Source: CAWEBF01 sp963807235
GTDB taxonomy: Bacteria > Acidobacteriota > Vicinamibacteria > Vicinamibacterales > UBA2999
DNA length: 33,219 nucleotides
Direction of reading: 5' to 3'
NCBI GenBank assembly: GCA_963807235.1
Contig: CAWEBF010000038.1
Span: 1 to 33,219, forward strand
Below, piece after piece: positions 16,472-24,855 of the stretch. The notes under the pieces were generated by a model. The model was not told the origin of the DNA, ran no database searches, and was given only the letters and a program-made list of their open reading frames with translations. Both the position numbers and the translations under genes were made by a program. How positions within the stretch are numbered: the first letter of the stretch is position 1; each line of letters starts with the position of its first letter.

Positions 16472-16903
16472 ATGTCGTCCAGCACCGCCACGCCGCGTCA
16501 GGCGAAGAAGATCACCGTCCTCGACACGCCGCACGTCAGCCTGTGGTACTACCCGGACGATAAGATCGTCCACCACCAGATCAAGCAGTTCATTACCGGC
16601 CAGCCGTTCAGGGACTTCCTCCTCGCCGGCACCGCGCTCTTCGAGAAGCACGGGGCTGAGAAGTGGCTCTCCGACGACCGCGGCTGTCCTGTGGTCCGCC
16701 CGACAGATATCGACTGGGGCGACGCGGAGTGGTTTCCGCGCACCGCCGCCGCGGGGTGGAAGTACTGGGCTTGCGTGCTGCCCGAAAAGACCGTCGGCCA
16801 GGCCGTGATCAAGCAGTTGACGGCCAAGTACGCCAGGCACGGCGTGACGTCGAAGTGGTTCACCGACCCGGCGGAAGCCCTGTGGTGGCTGCAGTCCCGA
16901 TAG
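16472..16903 (+). CDS. SpoIIAA/STAS-like conserved protein, 143 aa
   Basis: ATG 16472 follows GGAAGGAGG at 16458-16466. The product has no signal peptide or membrane segment. Its layout (HVSLWYYPDDKIVHHQIKQF, FRDFLLAGTALFEKHGAEKWLSDDRG, then WFPRTAAAGWKYWACVLPEK, and a C-terminal TSKWFTDPAEALWWLQ) is a pattern I know from conserved proteins with a STAS/SpoIIAA-like fold. In these proteins a beta strand, a helix and the KWLSDDRG turn precede a second helix. The phosphorylatable Ser of anti-sigma antagonists is not evident, so a partner-switching role cannot be claimed. It stands between the TonB receptor (divergent) and the zinc-ribbon protein, 103 bases before the latter. The function is unknown. 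Confidence 0.78.
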   Translation: MSSSTATPRQAKKITVLDTPHVSLWYYPDDKIVHHQIKQFITGQPFRDFLLAGTALFEKHGAEKWLSDDRGCPVVRPTDIDWGDAEWFPRTAAAGWKYWACVLPEKTVGQAVIKQLTAKYARHGVTSKWFTDPAEALWWLQSR

Positions 16904-17006
16904 GCCGAAAGTAATCCTTCGCTCTCCAGAACACATCCTTCACGGCCCGGCGCGCTGGTGGTTCCGACCAACGCCCGCGTGCGGATGCGATAGCCTGCCG
17001 GGGCCC

Positions 17007-17993
17007 ATGAACCATCCGGCCTCCCGGCTTGAACGGGAAGAGGCAGTCCATCGCGCTCTCGATTGTCTCTACGCAATCGCGAGACGCGAGTCTGTTTTTC
17101 GCCTCTACGATGGCCACCTGCTGCTGGCACTGGCTCTGGCCGCGAGCACGTCACGCAGCGGAGGGCTCAGACGCAAGGCGACAGCCATGGGGCGCGAGCG
17201 TGCACGCCGCTGGATGACGCGGTGGCCACGCATTCGTTCCCGGCTGGACGCCGATTCCGTGCTGCAGCAGGTGATCGCGAGCGATGCGGTCGGCAGGCTC
17301 GGGCTCACGGCGCGGCGCATCCAGCGAGACCTGCGCGCAATCATCGCCGGTATTCCCATTAGCACCCTTCTCTATTTCGACCCCACGCGCGAGGACGTCC
17401 CTATGGACGTGCCGGCGGAGTGCGCCTGTGGCACGTTCGGGCCGCGCGGTCGACGAACCTGCGCCAGGTGCGGACGGCGTCTGAAGATGTTGGATCCGTA
17501 CAAGGTCTGGTACTACGCGCTGACGAACGCGTACTTTTGTGAGCGACAAGGCATGCCGTTGCCAGTACGGCCCGCCGACCTGCTGAGTAAGGTGTCGGCC
17601 CTCCGCCCGTATCCGACAGCCGGCACCCGCCGTCACTATCAGGCGGTGTACGCCGTGACCCACATCGTGTACGTGCTCAACGATTACGGCGAGGCGCGGC
17701 TCTCGCCTCGAGTCCTTCCGCGCGAGCGGGCCTTTCTGGCGGCCAGTCTGCAGCCCGCCCTGGACCGCAGAGAACCTGACACAGTCGCCGAAATCGTCGA
17801 GGGCCTTGTGGCACTGGGAGCGTCGGACACGAACCCACTCGTGCAGGCCGGCCGAGCTTTCCTGCTCGCCACTCAGCGTTCAGACGGGGGCTGGGGCGAC
17901 GAGGCCGACGAATACGGGCGCTTTCACACCATCTGGGCGGCCATCGACGCGCTGAAGGACCATGGGAACAGGAGGACGAGAAAACGGCGGTAG
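17007..17993 (+). CDS. Hypothetical protein with zinc ribbon and terpenoid-cyclase/prenyltransferase-like toroid repeat
   Basis: This 328-residue protein has no signal peptide. Residues about 1-130 are helical and strongly basic (RRKATAMGRERARRWMTRWPRIRSR). A four-cysteine cluster C139, C141, C152, C155 (CxC, then CARC) looks like a zinc ribbon. The second half is helical, and AFLLATQRSDGGWGDEADEYGRFHTIWAAIDALKDH near the C-terminus closely resembles the QxxDGGWG repeat of prenyltransferase and squalene-hopene-cyclase alpha/alpha toroids. The DxDD or DxDDTAxx catalytic motif of cyclases is absent, so an enzyme of that class is unlikely. The stop codon lies in the upstream copy of a 51-bp direct repeat. 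I do not recognise the combination. It may be a nucleic-acid- or protein-binding protein. Confidence 0.75.
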   Translation: MNHPASRLEREEAVHRALDCLYAIARRESVFRLYDGHLLLALALAASTSRSGGLRRKATAMGRERARRWMTRWPRIRSRLDADSVLQQVIASDAVGRLGLTARRIQRDLRAIIAGIPISTLLYFDPTREDVPMDVPAECACGTFGPRGRRTCARCGRRLKMLDPYKVWYYALTNAYFCERQGMPLPVRPADLLSKVSALRPYPTAGTRRHYQAVYAVTHIVYVLNDYGEARLSPRVLPRERAFLAASLQPALDRREPDTVAEIVEGLVALGASDTNPLVQAGRAFLLATQRSDGGWGDEADEYGRFHTIWAAIDALKDHGNRRTRKRR

Positions 17994-18030
17994 AATCCAA
18001 GGCCTTCAGGTCGGGGCGCAGCGCAGCCTG
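17980..18030 (+). repeat. 51-bp direct repeat, copy A (tRNA-Pro-like upstream region and 5' end)
   Basis: This block matches 19129-19179 ungapped at 42 of 51 bases. It contains TAGAAT, a good -10 box, then 14 bases later CGGGGCGCAGCGCAGCCTG, which is close to the 5' end of bacterial tRNA-Pro through the D-loop. It then runs straight into the ribosome-binding site of the gene at 18044. Confidence 0.65.
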
Positions 18031-18043
18031 CAGGAGTAGGGTC

Positions 18044-19123
18044 ATGACTCTTGAACGCATCGCCGGTATCGGTTTCTGCTTCGTCCTCGCATCTGCGGTA
18101 GCAGCCGCACAACAGAAGAGCGAAACAGGCGTTCAGGCGCCAACCAGAAGTGTCCTCGAGCGCACCCATACCGCGAGCAACATCTCGCCTGGGCGGCGCG
18201 TCCAGATACGAAGCGAATCCGGCGGCCGGGAAGTGGTCGTCGAAACCTCCGAAGCGCCGGACTTCGAAGGCAGGCTGGCACCAATTCAGGAAACCGTCGT
18301 CGAGACCGTCCGTACGCCCAATTCATCACAGAGACGACGCGAAGTGTTCGGATATGCGGACGGTCGGCGAAGGCTGCTAGAGACGACGGAAACAGTGACG
18401 GAAACCCTGGCAAACGGTGACACCAGCATCGTCCACAACACGTGGGCTCAGGACGTCAACGGCCGTCCTGGCTTGACGTCGCGGCAGATCGAACGAACAC
18501 GATCGACCGCGTCCGAAGTGCACCGAACCGAGACGACACTCCTGGTAGCGGACGCCGGCGGAACGCTCCGGGAATCCGAACGCACCGAGTACATGGAACG
18601 CCGGATCGAGCCCGGTGTGACCCGGTTCGATAGCTCGCACCTGGTTCGCGACATCAACGGACGATGGCAACAGGTAGAAACCCGAAGCGGCGAAGCCCGG
18701 GCGGGCCGGACGTCGGAACGCGCGGAGGAAGAGACGATTCAACGTCGAGACTTCAACGGAAACACGGTCGTCCATGAGAGGGTCTTCACCCACCGCTCGG
18801 CTGCAAACGGCCAGGACCGCGAGGTGATCGAGATATATGCCCCGCCTGCCGATCGAATGCCTGGCTCCGACAGTCGGCTGGTACTGAATCAGCGCGTTCA
18901 ACGGACGACGACGGCGACTACCGGCGGCCGCCAGACCATCGAAGAGGTGGAGGGCCGACACAGTGTTGCCCCCAACGAGCCGCTGCGTGTCATCCGACGG
19001 ACCGTGACGATAGTCCGCCAGGCGGGTGGCAGCCGCTCGGTCGCGGAGCGGGAGGTGTTCGAGCCGGACGCCAACGGCAGGATGCGGCTCGTCCTTACTG
19101 AGGCTGAAGAGAGCACTAACTGA
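18044..19123 (+). CDS. Secreted repeat protein of unknown function, 359 aa
   Basis: ATG 18044 follows CAGGAGTAGG. A signal peptide (MTLERIAGIGFCFVLASAVAAA) directs export. The mature protein is made of roughly five degenerate units of 33-36 residues, each opening with a D/G-x-N-G turn: GYADGRRRLLET, QDVNGRPGLTS, DAGGTLRESE, RDINGRWQQVET, RDFNGNTVVHE and, at the end, PDANGRMRLVLTEAEE. The units are rich in Arg, Glu and Thr and alternate polar and hydrophobic residues, suggesting a beta-solenoid, propeller or extended beta-repeat fold. There are few aromatics and almost no cysteine. No catalytic motif is visible. It sits alone between two 51-bp tRNA-Pro-like direct repeats, so it may have arrived or been duplicated as a unit. 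The function is unknown. Confidence 0.82.
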   Translation: MTLERIAGIGFCFVLASAVAAAQQKSETGVQAPTRSVLERTHTASNISPGRRVQIRSESGGREVVVETSEAPDFEGRLAPIQETVVETVRTPNSSQRRREVFGYADGRRRLLETTETVTETLANGDTSIVHNTWAQDVNGRPGLTSRQIERTRSTASEVHRTETTLLVADAGGTLRESERTEYMERRIEPGVTRFDSSHLVRDINGRWQQVETRSGEARAGRTSERAEEETIQRRDFNGNTVVHERVFTHRSAANGQDREVIEIYAPPADRMPGSDSRLVLNQRVQRTTTATTGGRQTIEEVEGRHSVAPNEPLRVIRRTVTIVRQAGGSRSVAEREVFEPDANGRMRLVLTEAEESTN

Positions 19124-19128
19124 GCGAA

Positions 19129-19179
19129 GAAAACGGCAGTCAAATCAAAGGTCTTCGAGTCCGGGCGTAGCGCAGCCTG
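19129..19179 (+). repeat. 51-bp direct repeat, copy B
   Basis: This is the second copy of the repeat at 17980-18030 (42 of 51 identical), 1149 bases downstream in the same orientation and just past the stop codon of the repeat-protein gene. The -10-like TAGAAT of copy A has become CAAATC-like here, while the tRNA-like part is better preserved (GGGCGTAGCGCAGCCTGG). Confidence 0.65.
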
Positions 19180-19207
19180 GTAGCGCACCTGCCTTGGGCG
19201 AAGACCT
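19149..19207. terminator. Long inverted repeat enclosing the tRNA-like D-arm; possible terminator or structured RNA
   Basis: AGGTCTTCG (19149-19157) is perfectly complementary to CGAAGACCT (19199-19207). The 41-base spacer holds the D-arm of the tRNA remnant, itself a hairpin. It lies between two convergent genes. A further small hairpin, CCTCG-GATTT-CGAGG, follows at 19212-19226. There is no T-tract. Confidence 0.4.
19161..19199 (+). pseudogene. tRNA-Pro 5'-half remnant
   Basis: An acceptor-like CCGGGCG is followed by TA, a D-stem GCGC-AGCCTGGTA-GCGC, A, and a 5' anticodon stem CCTGC with loop CTTGGGC. This is the 5' half of tRNA-Pro. The 3' anticodon stem, T-arm, acceptor 3' strand and CCA are absent (the sequence continues GAAGACC). 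It cannot fold as a full tRNA. Confidence 0.6.
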
Positions 19208-19227
19208 GCCACCTCGGATTTCGAGGC

Positions 19228-20630
19228 TCACCTGTAGCGGCGTCCGTGCTTGATGACGACGCGGGGATCCCGCAGCACGTCGATGTGGCGCAGCGGATCG
19301 CCGCGCACCGCGATGACGTCGGCGTACTTGCCCTCGGTGAGCGACCCCGAGTCACGGTCAGCGCCCATCAGACGCGCCGCGTCGAGCGTCATCCGGCGAA
19401 TGACCGCCATCGGCTCCAAGCCGAGCTCGTGGACCCAGAGGTCCGCCTCCATCCAGCCGGCTTGCGACGTCACTTCTCCCCAGCTGCCGATGTCGGTGCC
19501 GAAGACGAGCTCCACGCCTGCTTCGCGCAGCTGCGCGACCTTACGCTTGACGATGGCGTTGATCTCGGCCTGCGGCTGGGGTGGGCCGCCCCTGCCCCCG
19601 CCACGGCCCGCGCCGGCGCCACGCCCGGGTCCGCCGATGCGCGCCGCAATGGCCTTGCGCACCTCGTCTTCCATGGCCGGCGGCATGCCGATGAAGTTGC
19701 CGGGATCCTCGAGGTACTCGGGATTCGACGCCAGGTAGGCGGCGTTCAATTGGCCGTTTCCGCCGACGGTCACGGTCCAATAGAGCGGCCGGCCGCTGGC
19801 GGCTCGCGTCCGGATGGATGCCATGAGGTCCGCTGGGTATCCGGCGTCTGTGTCCGCAGGTGCTGAAAGTCGTCGACGCCGGCGGCCAGCCCCTGCCGGA
19901 CCTCGGCTTCGCTGAAGGCGTGGGCCGCCACCTTCCGATCACGCCGGTGCGCCTCCTCGACTACCGCCTTCAACTCGTCGAGCGACCACTGCTCGGCGTT
20001 CATGAGCTTGATCCAGTCCACGCCTGACTCGATCAACTGGATCGTCTTCGCCCGCGCGTCGGCGGCGCCGTCCACGTTCCACACGTGCGGCGACGCGGCG
20101 CCCGCGCCCTTCGAGAGCACTGGCCCGGCGACATACAGCGTCGGCCCCGGCAGTTCGCCGCTGGCGATGCGCTTCTTGACGGCAACGATGCTGGGCGGTG
20201 CGCCGAGGTCCCGCACGCTGGTCACGCCAGCCATCAGCATCTGCCGGGCCGACGCGGGGATGGTCACGGTCTCGAACTGGGGGGTGTAGTTATCGAACCA
20301 GAACCGGCCGTTCGGATGGCCGCCGTACATGAGGTGGACGTGCAGGTCCCACATGCCCGGCATCACCGTCATGCCTTCGGTCGAGATCCGCTCGTAGTCC
20401 GGCCCGATTGCCACCGACTCCGTCGTGCCGATCCGCTCGATGCGTTCGCCACGAATCAGCACCACGCTGTTGCGGATCGGCGCGGCGCCGGTGCCGTCGA
20501 TCAGGGTGCCTCCGACGAGCGCCACGGGCGACCCGGTCCGCGACCGGGGCGGGCCCTGCTGAAACGCCGTCAACGCCGTCACGCACGCTGAGACGAGCGC
20601 CATCACCAGCCACCGGCGAGTACCGACCAT
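19228..20630 (-). CDS. Exported amidohydrolase, imidazolonepropionase-like (one frameshift)
   Basis: ATG 20630 with GGAGG upstream begins with a signal peptide (RWLVMALVSACVTALTAF). This metal-dependent hydrolase of the amidohydrolase superfamily shows GMWDLHVHLMYGG (H97, H99), WIKLMNAEQW with the lysine that is often carboxylated, VAAHAFSE and DDFQHLR (third and fourth His), and FGTDIGSWG with the catalytic Asp. It ends GSLTEGKYADVIAV. Such secreted members are usually annotated as dipeptidase- or imidazolonepropionase-like; the true substrate is not predictable. One indel near 19855 shifts the frame. A long Gly/Arg insertion (GPGRGAGAGRGGGRGG) sits before the catalytic Asp region. It is 15 bases downstream of the MFS gene and so is likely cotranscribed with it and sucrose phosphorylase. 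Confidence 0.9.
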
Positions 20631-20645
20631 GTCACAGGCCTCCGC

Positions 20646-21875
20646 TCATGAATGGTATTCCGTCACGTCCCGCTGCTCGAGCAAGACCTGCGTCGGGTTG
20701 AGCAGCCAGTTCAGGAGCGAGCCGAGAAACAGGAGCGCCGCGAGGCCGGTCGCGAGCCAGAACCCGTAGACGATCCGGCCGAAGGCGTCGCTCACGGCGC
20801 CGATCGCCAAGGGCGCCAAGACCGCTGACACGCACGTGAAAAAGAGGATGACACCTGCCGCGGCACCGTGCTCTGCCTTCGGCACGCAGCTGATCCCCTT
20901 TGAGTTGATCGTCGGGTACACCACCGACATGAAGAGTCCGGAGAGCGGCAGCAAGTACACCGCCCAGCTCTCGCCCCCGGACATGCTCACGGCGAAGCAG
21001 AGCAGAATCCCGCCGCTGCACAGCGCAAGCACGGCCTGCCACTGAGCGCGCGTCAGCATCCAGGCGCCGAGAAAGCGCCCGGCCGCCCGCAGGATGAAGA
21101 AGACCGAGATGCTGTAGGCCGCCGTCCATGTGGCCACACCTCCATAGCTCTGGAGCAGCGTGGGCATCCACACGTAGATCGCGGCCTCGACGCCGACGTA
21201 GAGGAACGCGCCGGTCGAAAACGCCAGCACGTACGGATTCTTCAAGGCGCGGCCGGTTCCGCTGAAGCCACTGCCGCCCGCCGGCTTGGAGGCCTCAGGG
21301 TATCTCACCACCAGCGCGAGAACGATCAGCGCGACGCAGATGACGCCGGCGATGCCGTACAGCCACTTCCATGAGACACCGGCCGCCAGCAGACGCACGA
21401 GGATGGCTGGTCCAATGATGGCGCCGACTCCGAAGAAGCCTTCGGCCGCATTCATGATCGACGTGTGCTGGGCAGTGGACGTCGAGATGTCGCCGATGAG
21501 CGCCAGGGCACCGGTCTTGAAGATGCCGATTGCGAGTCCGGAGACGCCCAATAGCACGGCAAAGAACAGAAACGCGTCACCGCTGGCAAGCAGGAAACAG
21601 GCCGCGGCGAACAGCGTAAGGCCGACCACTATCGTGGGCCGGCGGCCGAACCGGTCCGCCAGTGAGCCGAGGAAGAGACCAGCCACGGCAATGCCGGTCA
21701 TCGTCGCGTATTGAAAGGTCCCCGCTGCGGTCAGCGACAGCTGATACGTCCGGATGACTTCCGGGATGATCACGCCGACCGAGTCGGTCGTCATCGCAAA
21801 CATGGCGAACATCAGATAGGTCAGCGCCTTGACCAGGGTGAGGTTGCGGCCATCGCCCGGCGCGCGGGACGTCAC
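20646..21875 (-). CDS. Major facilitator superfamily transporter
   Basis: This is a 409-residue inner-membrane transporter with about twelve hydrophobic segments. The start is the GTG at 21875, with GGAGG upstream, and GTGA overlaps the last four bases of the sucrose phosphorylase gene, so translation is coupled. The MFS signature loop 2-3 reads GSLADRFGRRPTIV, and a second half-repeat occurs as GAVSDAFGRIVYG. There is no signal peptide or extra domain. Because it is coupled to a sucrose phosphorylase, a role in importing sucrose or a related glucoside is likely, but this is inferred from context. The long open frame that appears to join it to the upstream gene is only an effect of an indel there. 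Confidence 0.92.
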   Translation of the reverse strand: MTSRAPGDGRNLTLVKALTYLMFAMFAMTTDSVGVIIPEVIRTYQLSLTAAGTFQYATMTGIAVAGLFLGSLADRFGRRPTIVVGLTLFAAACFLLASGDAFLFFAVLLGVSGLAIGIFKTGALALIGDISTSTAQHTSIMNAAEGFFGVGAIIGPAILVRLLAAGVSWKWLYGIAGVICVALIVLALVVRYPEASKPAGGSGFSGTGRALKNPYVLAFSTGAFLYVGVEAAIYVWMPTLLQSYGGVATWTAAYSISVFFILRAAGRFLGAWMLTRAQWQAVLALCSGGILLCFAVSMSGGESWAVYLLPLSGLFMSVVYPTINSKGISCVPKAEHGAAAGVILFFTCVSAVLAPLAIGAVSDAFGRIVYGFWLATGLAALLFLGSLLNWLLNPTQVLLEQRDVTEYHS

Positions 21876-23369
21876 CGGCGCGCCTCCGTCCCTGCCTGCC
21901 AGGCGACTGTGTCGCCGACATCGGCACCGTCTCCGGAGCAGGCGACGGCTGCGGACATCTGACTCAGATTCACGTCGAGGCGCGCGAACGCCGGTGCCGT
22001 TCTTCCACTCCAGAACGAGCCGGTCTGGCGACGACGGCACCACGTGAAAGGCGCCACCGAACGCCTGATGGGTATTCCGAATCCGCAGCAGTTCTATCAG
22101 CAACCGAACGACCGGGCGCGCCAATGCCTGCTCCAGTTCGCCCGCCGTGTAGTAGCGGCGGTTGATGTCGCGCCCCACACCAGTGCGACGCAGCAGGTCG
22201 AGATCGTTGCTGCCGGCCAGCAGGCCGACGTAGTAGATCTGCGGAATCCCCGGGACGAAGCACTGAATGGCGCGTGCGATCAGGTAATCGGGGTCGTTGC
22301 TGCCGAGCGCGTCGTAGAACGTGCAATTGATCTGGGAGGAGTCGACGTTGGTCGCCGCCCCGCCGCTCGCGTGGCGACTCTCGCCTCGGCTGTGGCGATG
22401 GATCGTCTCGACCAGCGCGTCGATCTCCTCGTCCGTCAGCAGGCCGTCGAACCGTCCCCGCCGGCGATCGGCGCCCACGTCCTGCACCCCGATCCCGTCG
22501 TGCGTGTCCAACACGGTCACCGTGTTGCCGGGGCGGATCTCGAGCCATCGCGTGAGCGCTGCCGCGTTTCGCGCATAGAGCGTGTGGAGCACGAGCGGCG
22601 GCAGCGCAAAGTCGTAGACCCAGTCCACCTGTCGCGAGACGTCGATCTGGTCCTGGTAGTGTCCGTGGACTTCCACCAGGACCTCCATGCCGCACGCGTG
22701 CGCCTGTTCCGCGAAGTCGGCGATGAACGCGAAGGTCTCCGGAATCATGAAGCAGCTGGTACCGGCCTTCTTCACGGCGAACCCGACGGCGTCGAGCCGG
22801 ATCGCCTTGATGCCCGCGGATTGGAATCGCGCCAGTACCTCGGCCAGATAGCGCCTCCCCTCCGGGTGCCTCACGTCGATGTCGATCTGATCGCTCGTGA
22901 AGGTAGTCCAGAGCAGCGCGTGCTCGCCGGTCGCGGTCTGGTAGTTCGTGAACGGAAGTGTTGGGCGCGTCGTGTGCAGCGCGAGCAGATCCGACTCCCG
23001 TGCGCCCTCCGGAAAAAGGCGTGAGTAAGTCAGGAACATCCCGGCGTAGGGCGAGCCCTCGCCGCGACGCAAATAGTCCTGAAACTGTGGCGACCTGCTC
23101 GACATGTGATTGACGATCACGTCGGCCATCACCTCGGTCCGCGCCGCGAGGGCCGCGACGTCGTCCCACTCACCCACGCGGTGATCGACCCGGGTGTGAT
23201 CGATCGGGTCGAAGCCGGCGTCGGCGCCATCGATCGGATGGAAAAACGGCAGCACGTGCACGCCTCCGAACGCACCTTGCAGCGGCCCATCGAGCAGCTG
23301 CTGCAGGTCGCGAAACGTGCCGCCCGGAAGGCGATCGACGTAGGCGATCAACTGTGCCTGATTCTTCAT
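21872..23369 (-). CDS. Sucrose phosphorylase-like enzyme, GH13 subfamily 18 (one C-terminal frameshift)
   Basis: A cytoplasmic enzyme (no signal peptide) that probably splits sucrose or a related alpha-glucoside with phosphate to glucose 1-phosphate. From ATG 23369 it aligns closely in my memory with the Bifidobacterium adolescentis enzyme, offset by one residue. The nucleophile is D193 in AIRLDAVGF, the acid/base E233 in VLVEVHGHY, and the transition-state stabiliser D291 in VLDTHDGIG. It also has LPFFHPIDGADAGFDPIDH and GIPQIYYVGLLAGSND, both diagnostic of the subfamily. Length is about 499 codons against about 504 in that enzyme. An extra G near 21993 shifts the frame in the last 40 residues. 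Related activities on sucrose 6'-phosphate or glucosylglycerate cannot be excluded. The gene is coupled to the MFS transporter. Confidence 0.93.
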
Positions 23370-23452
23370 CCGCAGGCCCGCAAGGGCTGACGAGGCCTGA
23401 TGATACAGTGGGGCCGCGCGCCCGCCATCTCGCGCGGACCGCCGGACGCCAC

Positions 23453-24812
23453 ATGAAGACATGGATTGCGATTCTGGTAATGATCGTCGCTGGCGATGTG
23501 CGCCACGGCGTTGCACAGAGCGGGCGCCCGGCGGCAGCGCTCCGGGTGGGCGCAGCCAAGGTCGACGTGACCCCGTCGTCAGGTGAACTCCCGAAGAACA
23601 GCCACGGCGTTCTCGATCGGCTCCATGCGAGAGCCGTCGTCCTGGACAACGGCCTCGCGAGCGCCGCCTTGATCTACGGTCGACGCGGGGGCCATTCCAG
23701 ACGCCATCTGGCAGGCCGTCACCCGGCAGATCGAAACGGAGCTCGGGATCCCGACGGCACACGTCCTTCTGACGGCCACGCATACCCACAGCGCCGGCGG
23801 CCAGCGGGGTCAGGAGTACCCGCGGAAGATCGTCGAATCGGTCCGCCTGGCAAAACAGAGACTGGCCCCGGCACGGGTGGGTTACGGCACGGGCACCTCG
23901 TACATCAACGTCAATCGCCAGATCATCGATCCCAGCACCCACCGCTGGTGGGAGGGGCCAAACCGCGAGGGCCCCTCAGACAAGACGGTCGCGGTGCTCA
24001 CGTTCGAGGGGCTGAACGGCGAGCCGATCGCGGTGTATTACAACTACGCCGTGCACGCGGTGATTGCCGGCCAGCTCGATCAGATCAGTGCCGATATTCC
24101 TGGAGCGGCTTCGAGCTACGTGGAAGATTCGTTCGATGGTCGCATCGTCGCGCTCTGGTCCTCGGGCGCTGCCGGCGACCAGAACCCCATCTATTACCAG
24201 CAGACCTACGACCTGCGCGAGATCCGGACCAGGGACTACGCCAGGCGCGGCATCGACATCAGCAACGCTATGCCGCCGGGCGGCGAAGGGTTGAACCGCA
24301 GCGACCCCACCGTGGCCCGCTTGATGAACCAGCAGCGACAGATGGTGGCCTCGATGGGGCAGTTCCTCGGCGAGGAAGTGCTGCACGTGATGCGCGGTGC
24401 TGGACGCACTGAGACCTCGGTACCGCTGTGGGGCGGCTACTCCACCATCCGTTGCCCCGGACGCGAGCGGACCAATGCAGGCCGGGCCGGATTCGAGGGC
24501 GAATACAAGGACGGCGCTCCCGTCGAGATCAGGCTCGGCCTGCTTCGTGTCGGCGACGTCATGATCGGCGCGGTGAACGCCGAGGCCTTCAATCCGATCG
24601 CGCAGCGATTGAAGCGGGAGTCGCCGTTCAAGGCGACGATGCTGGCTACTCTCACGAACGGGGCGGCGAGGTCGGGCTACATCCCGGACGATGCGTCGTT
24701 CGGCAAGTACACCTTCGAGGTGCTGTCGTCCAGGCTGCAGCCCGGATGCGCCGAGTCGTCGATCGTCGCGGGCATCCTGGAACTCATCGACGGCTCGCGA
24801 AGAGCGAACTGA
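23453..24812 (+). CDS. Neutral/alkaline ceramidase-like secreted protein (one frameshift)
   Basis: ATG 23453 begins with a signal peptide (TWIAILVMIVAGDVRHGVA). The body matches the N-terminal domain of the neutral/alkaline non-lysosomal ceramidase family: VGAAKVDVTP, ARAVVLDNG, then after an inserted T near 23683 VDAGAIPDAIW, LLTATHTHSAGG with the zinc-binding HTH, INVNRQ, and YNYAVHAVIAG with another His. In true ceramidases the active-site Ser is in a GDVSPN motif; here the corresponding stretch reads GAAGDQNPIYY, with no Ser. It is therefore likely a family relative with another activity. There is no C-terminal ceramidase domain (about 452 codons instead of 650 or more). It is divergent from the sucrose phosphorylase and followed by a hydrolase 43 bases on. 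Confidence 0.87.
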
Positions 24813-24855
24813 GACGGCTAGTGCGGCCGGCCTGACGATGAAGGAGAATACCGCT

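Noticed and set aside
17007..17993. Squalene-hopene or terpene cyclase
   Set aside because: Only one DGGWG-type repeat is clear, the protein is half the usual length and no DxDD-type catalytic motif is visible.
19161..19235. A functional tRNA-Pro gene
   Set aside because: Only the acceptor-5', D-arm and half of the anticodon arm can be recognised; the anticodon stem does not close and there is no T-arm or CCA end.
20646..23942. A single 1098-residue open frame joining sucrose phosphorylase and MFS transporter
   Set aside because: The phosphorylase C-terminus continues in another frame to a stop that overlaps the transporter's GTG by four bases. The first 190 residues, upstream of 23369, are antisense to the ceramidase-like gene and show no motifs.
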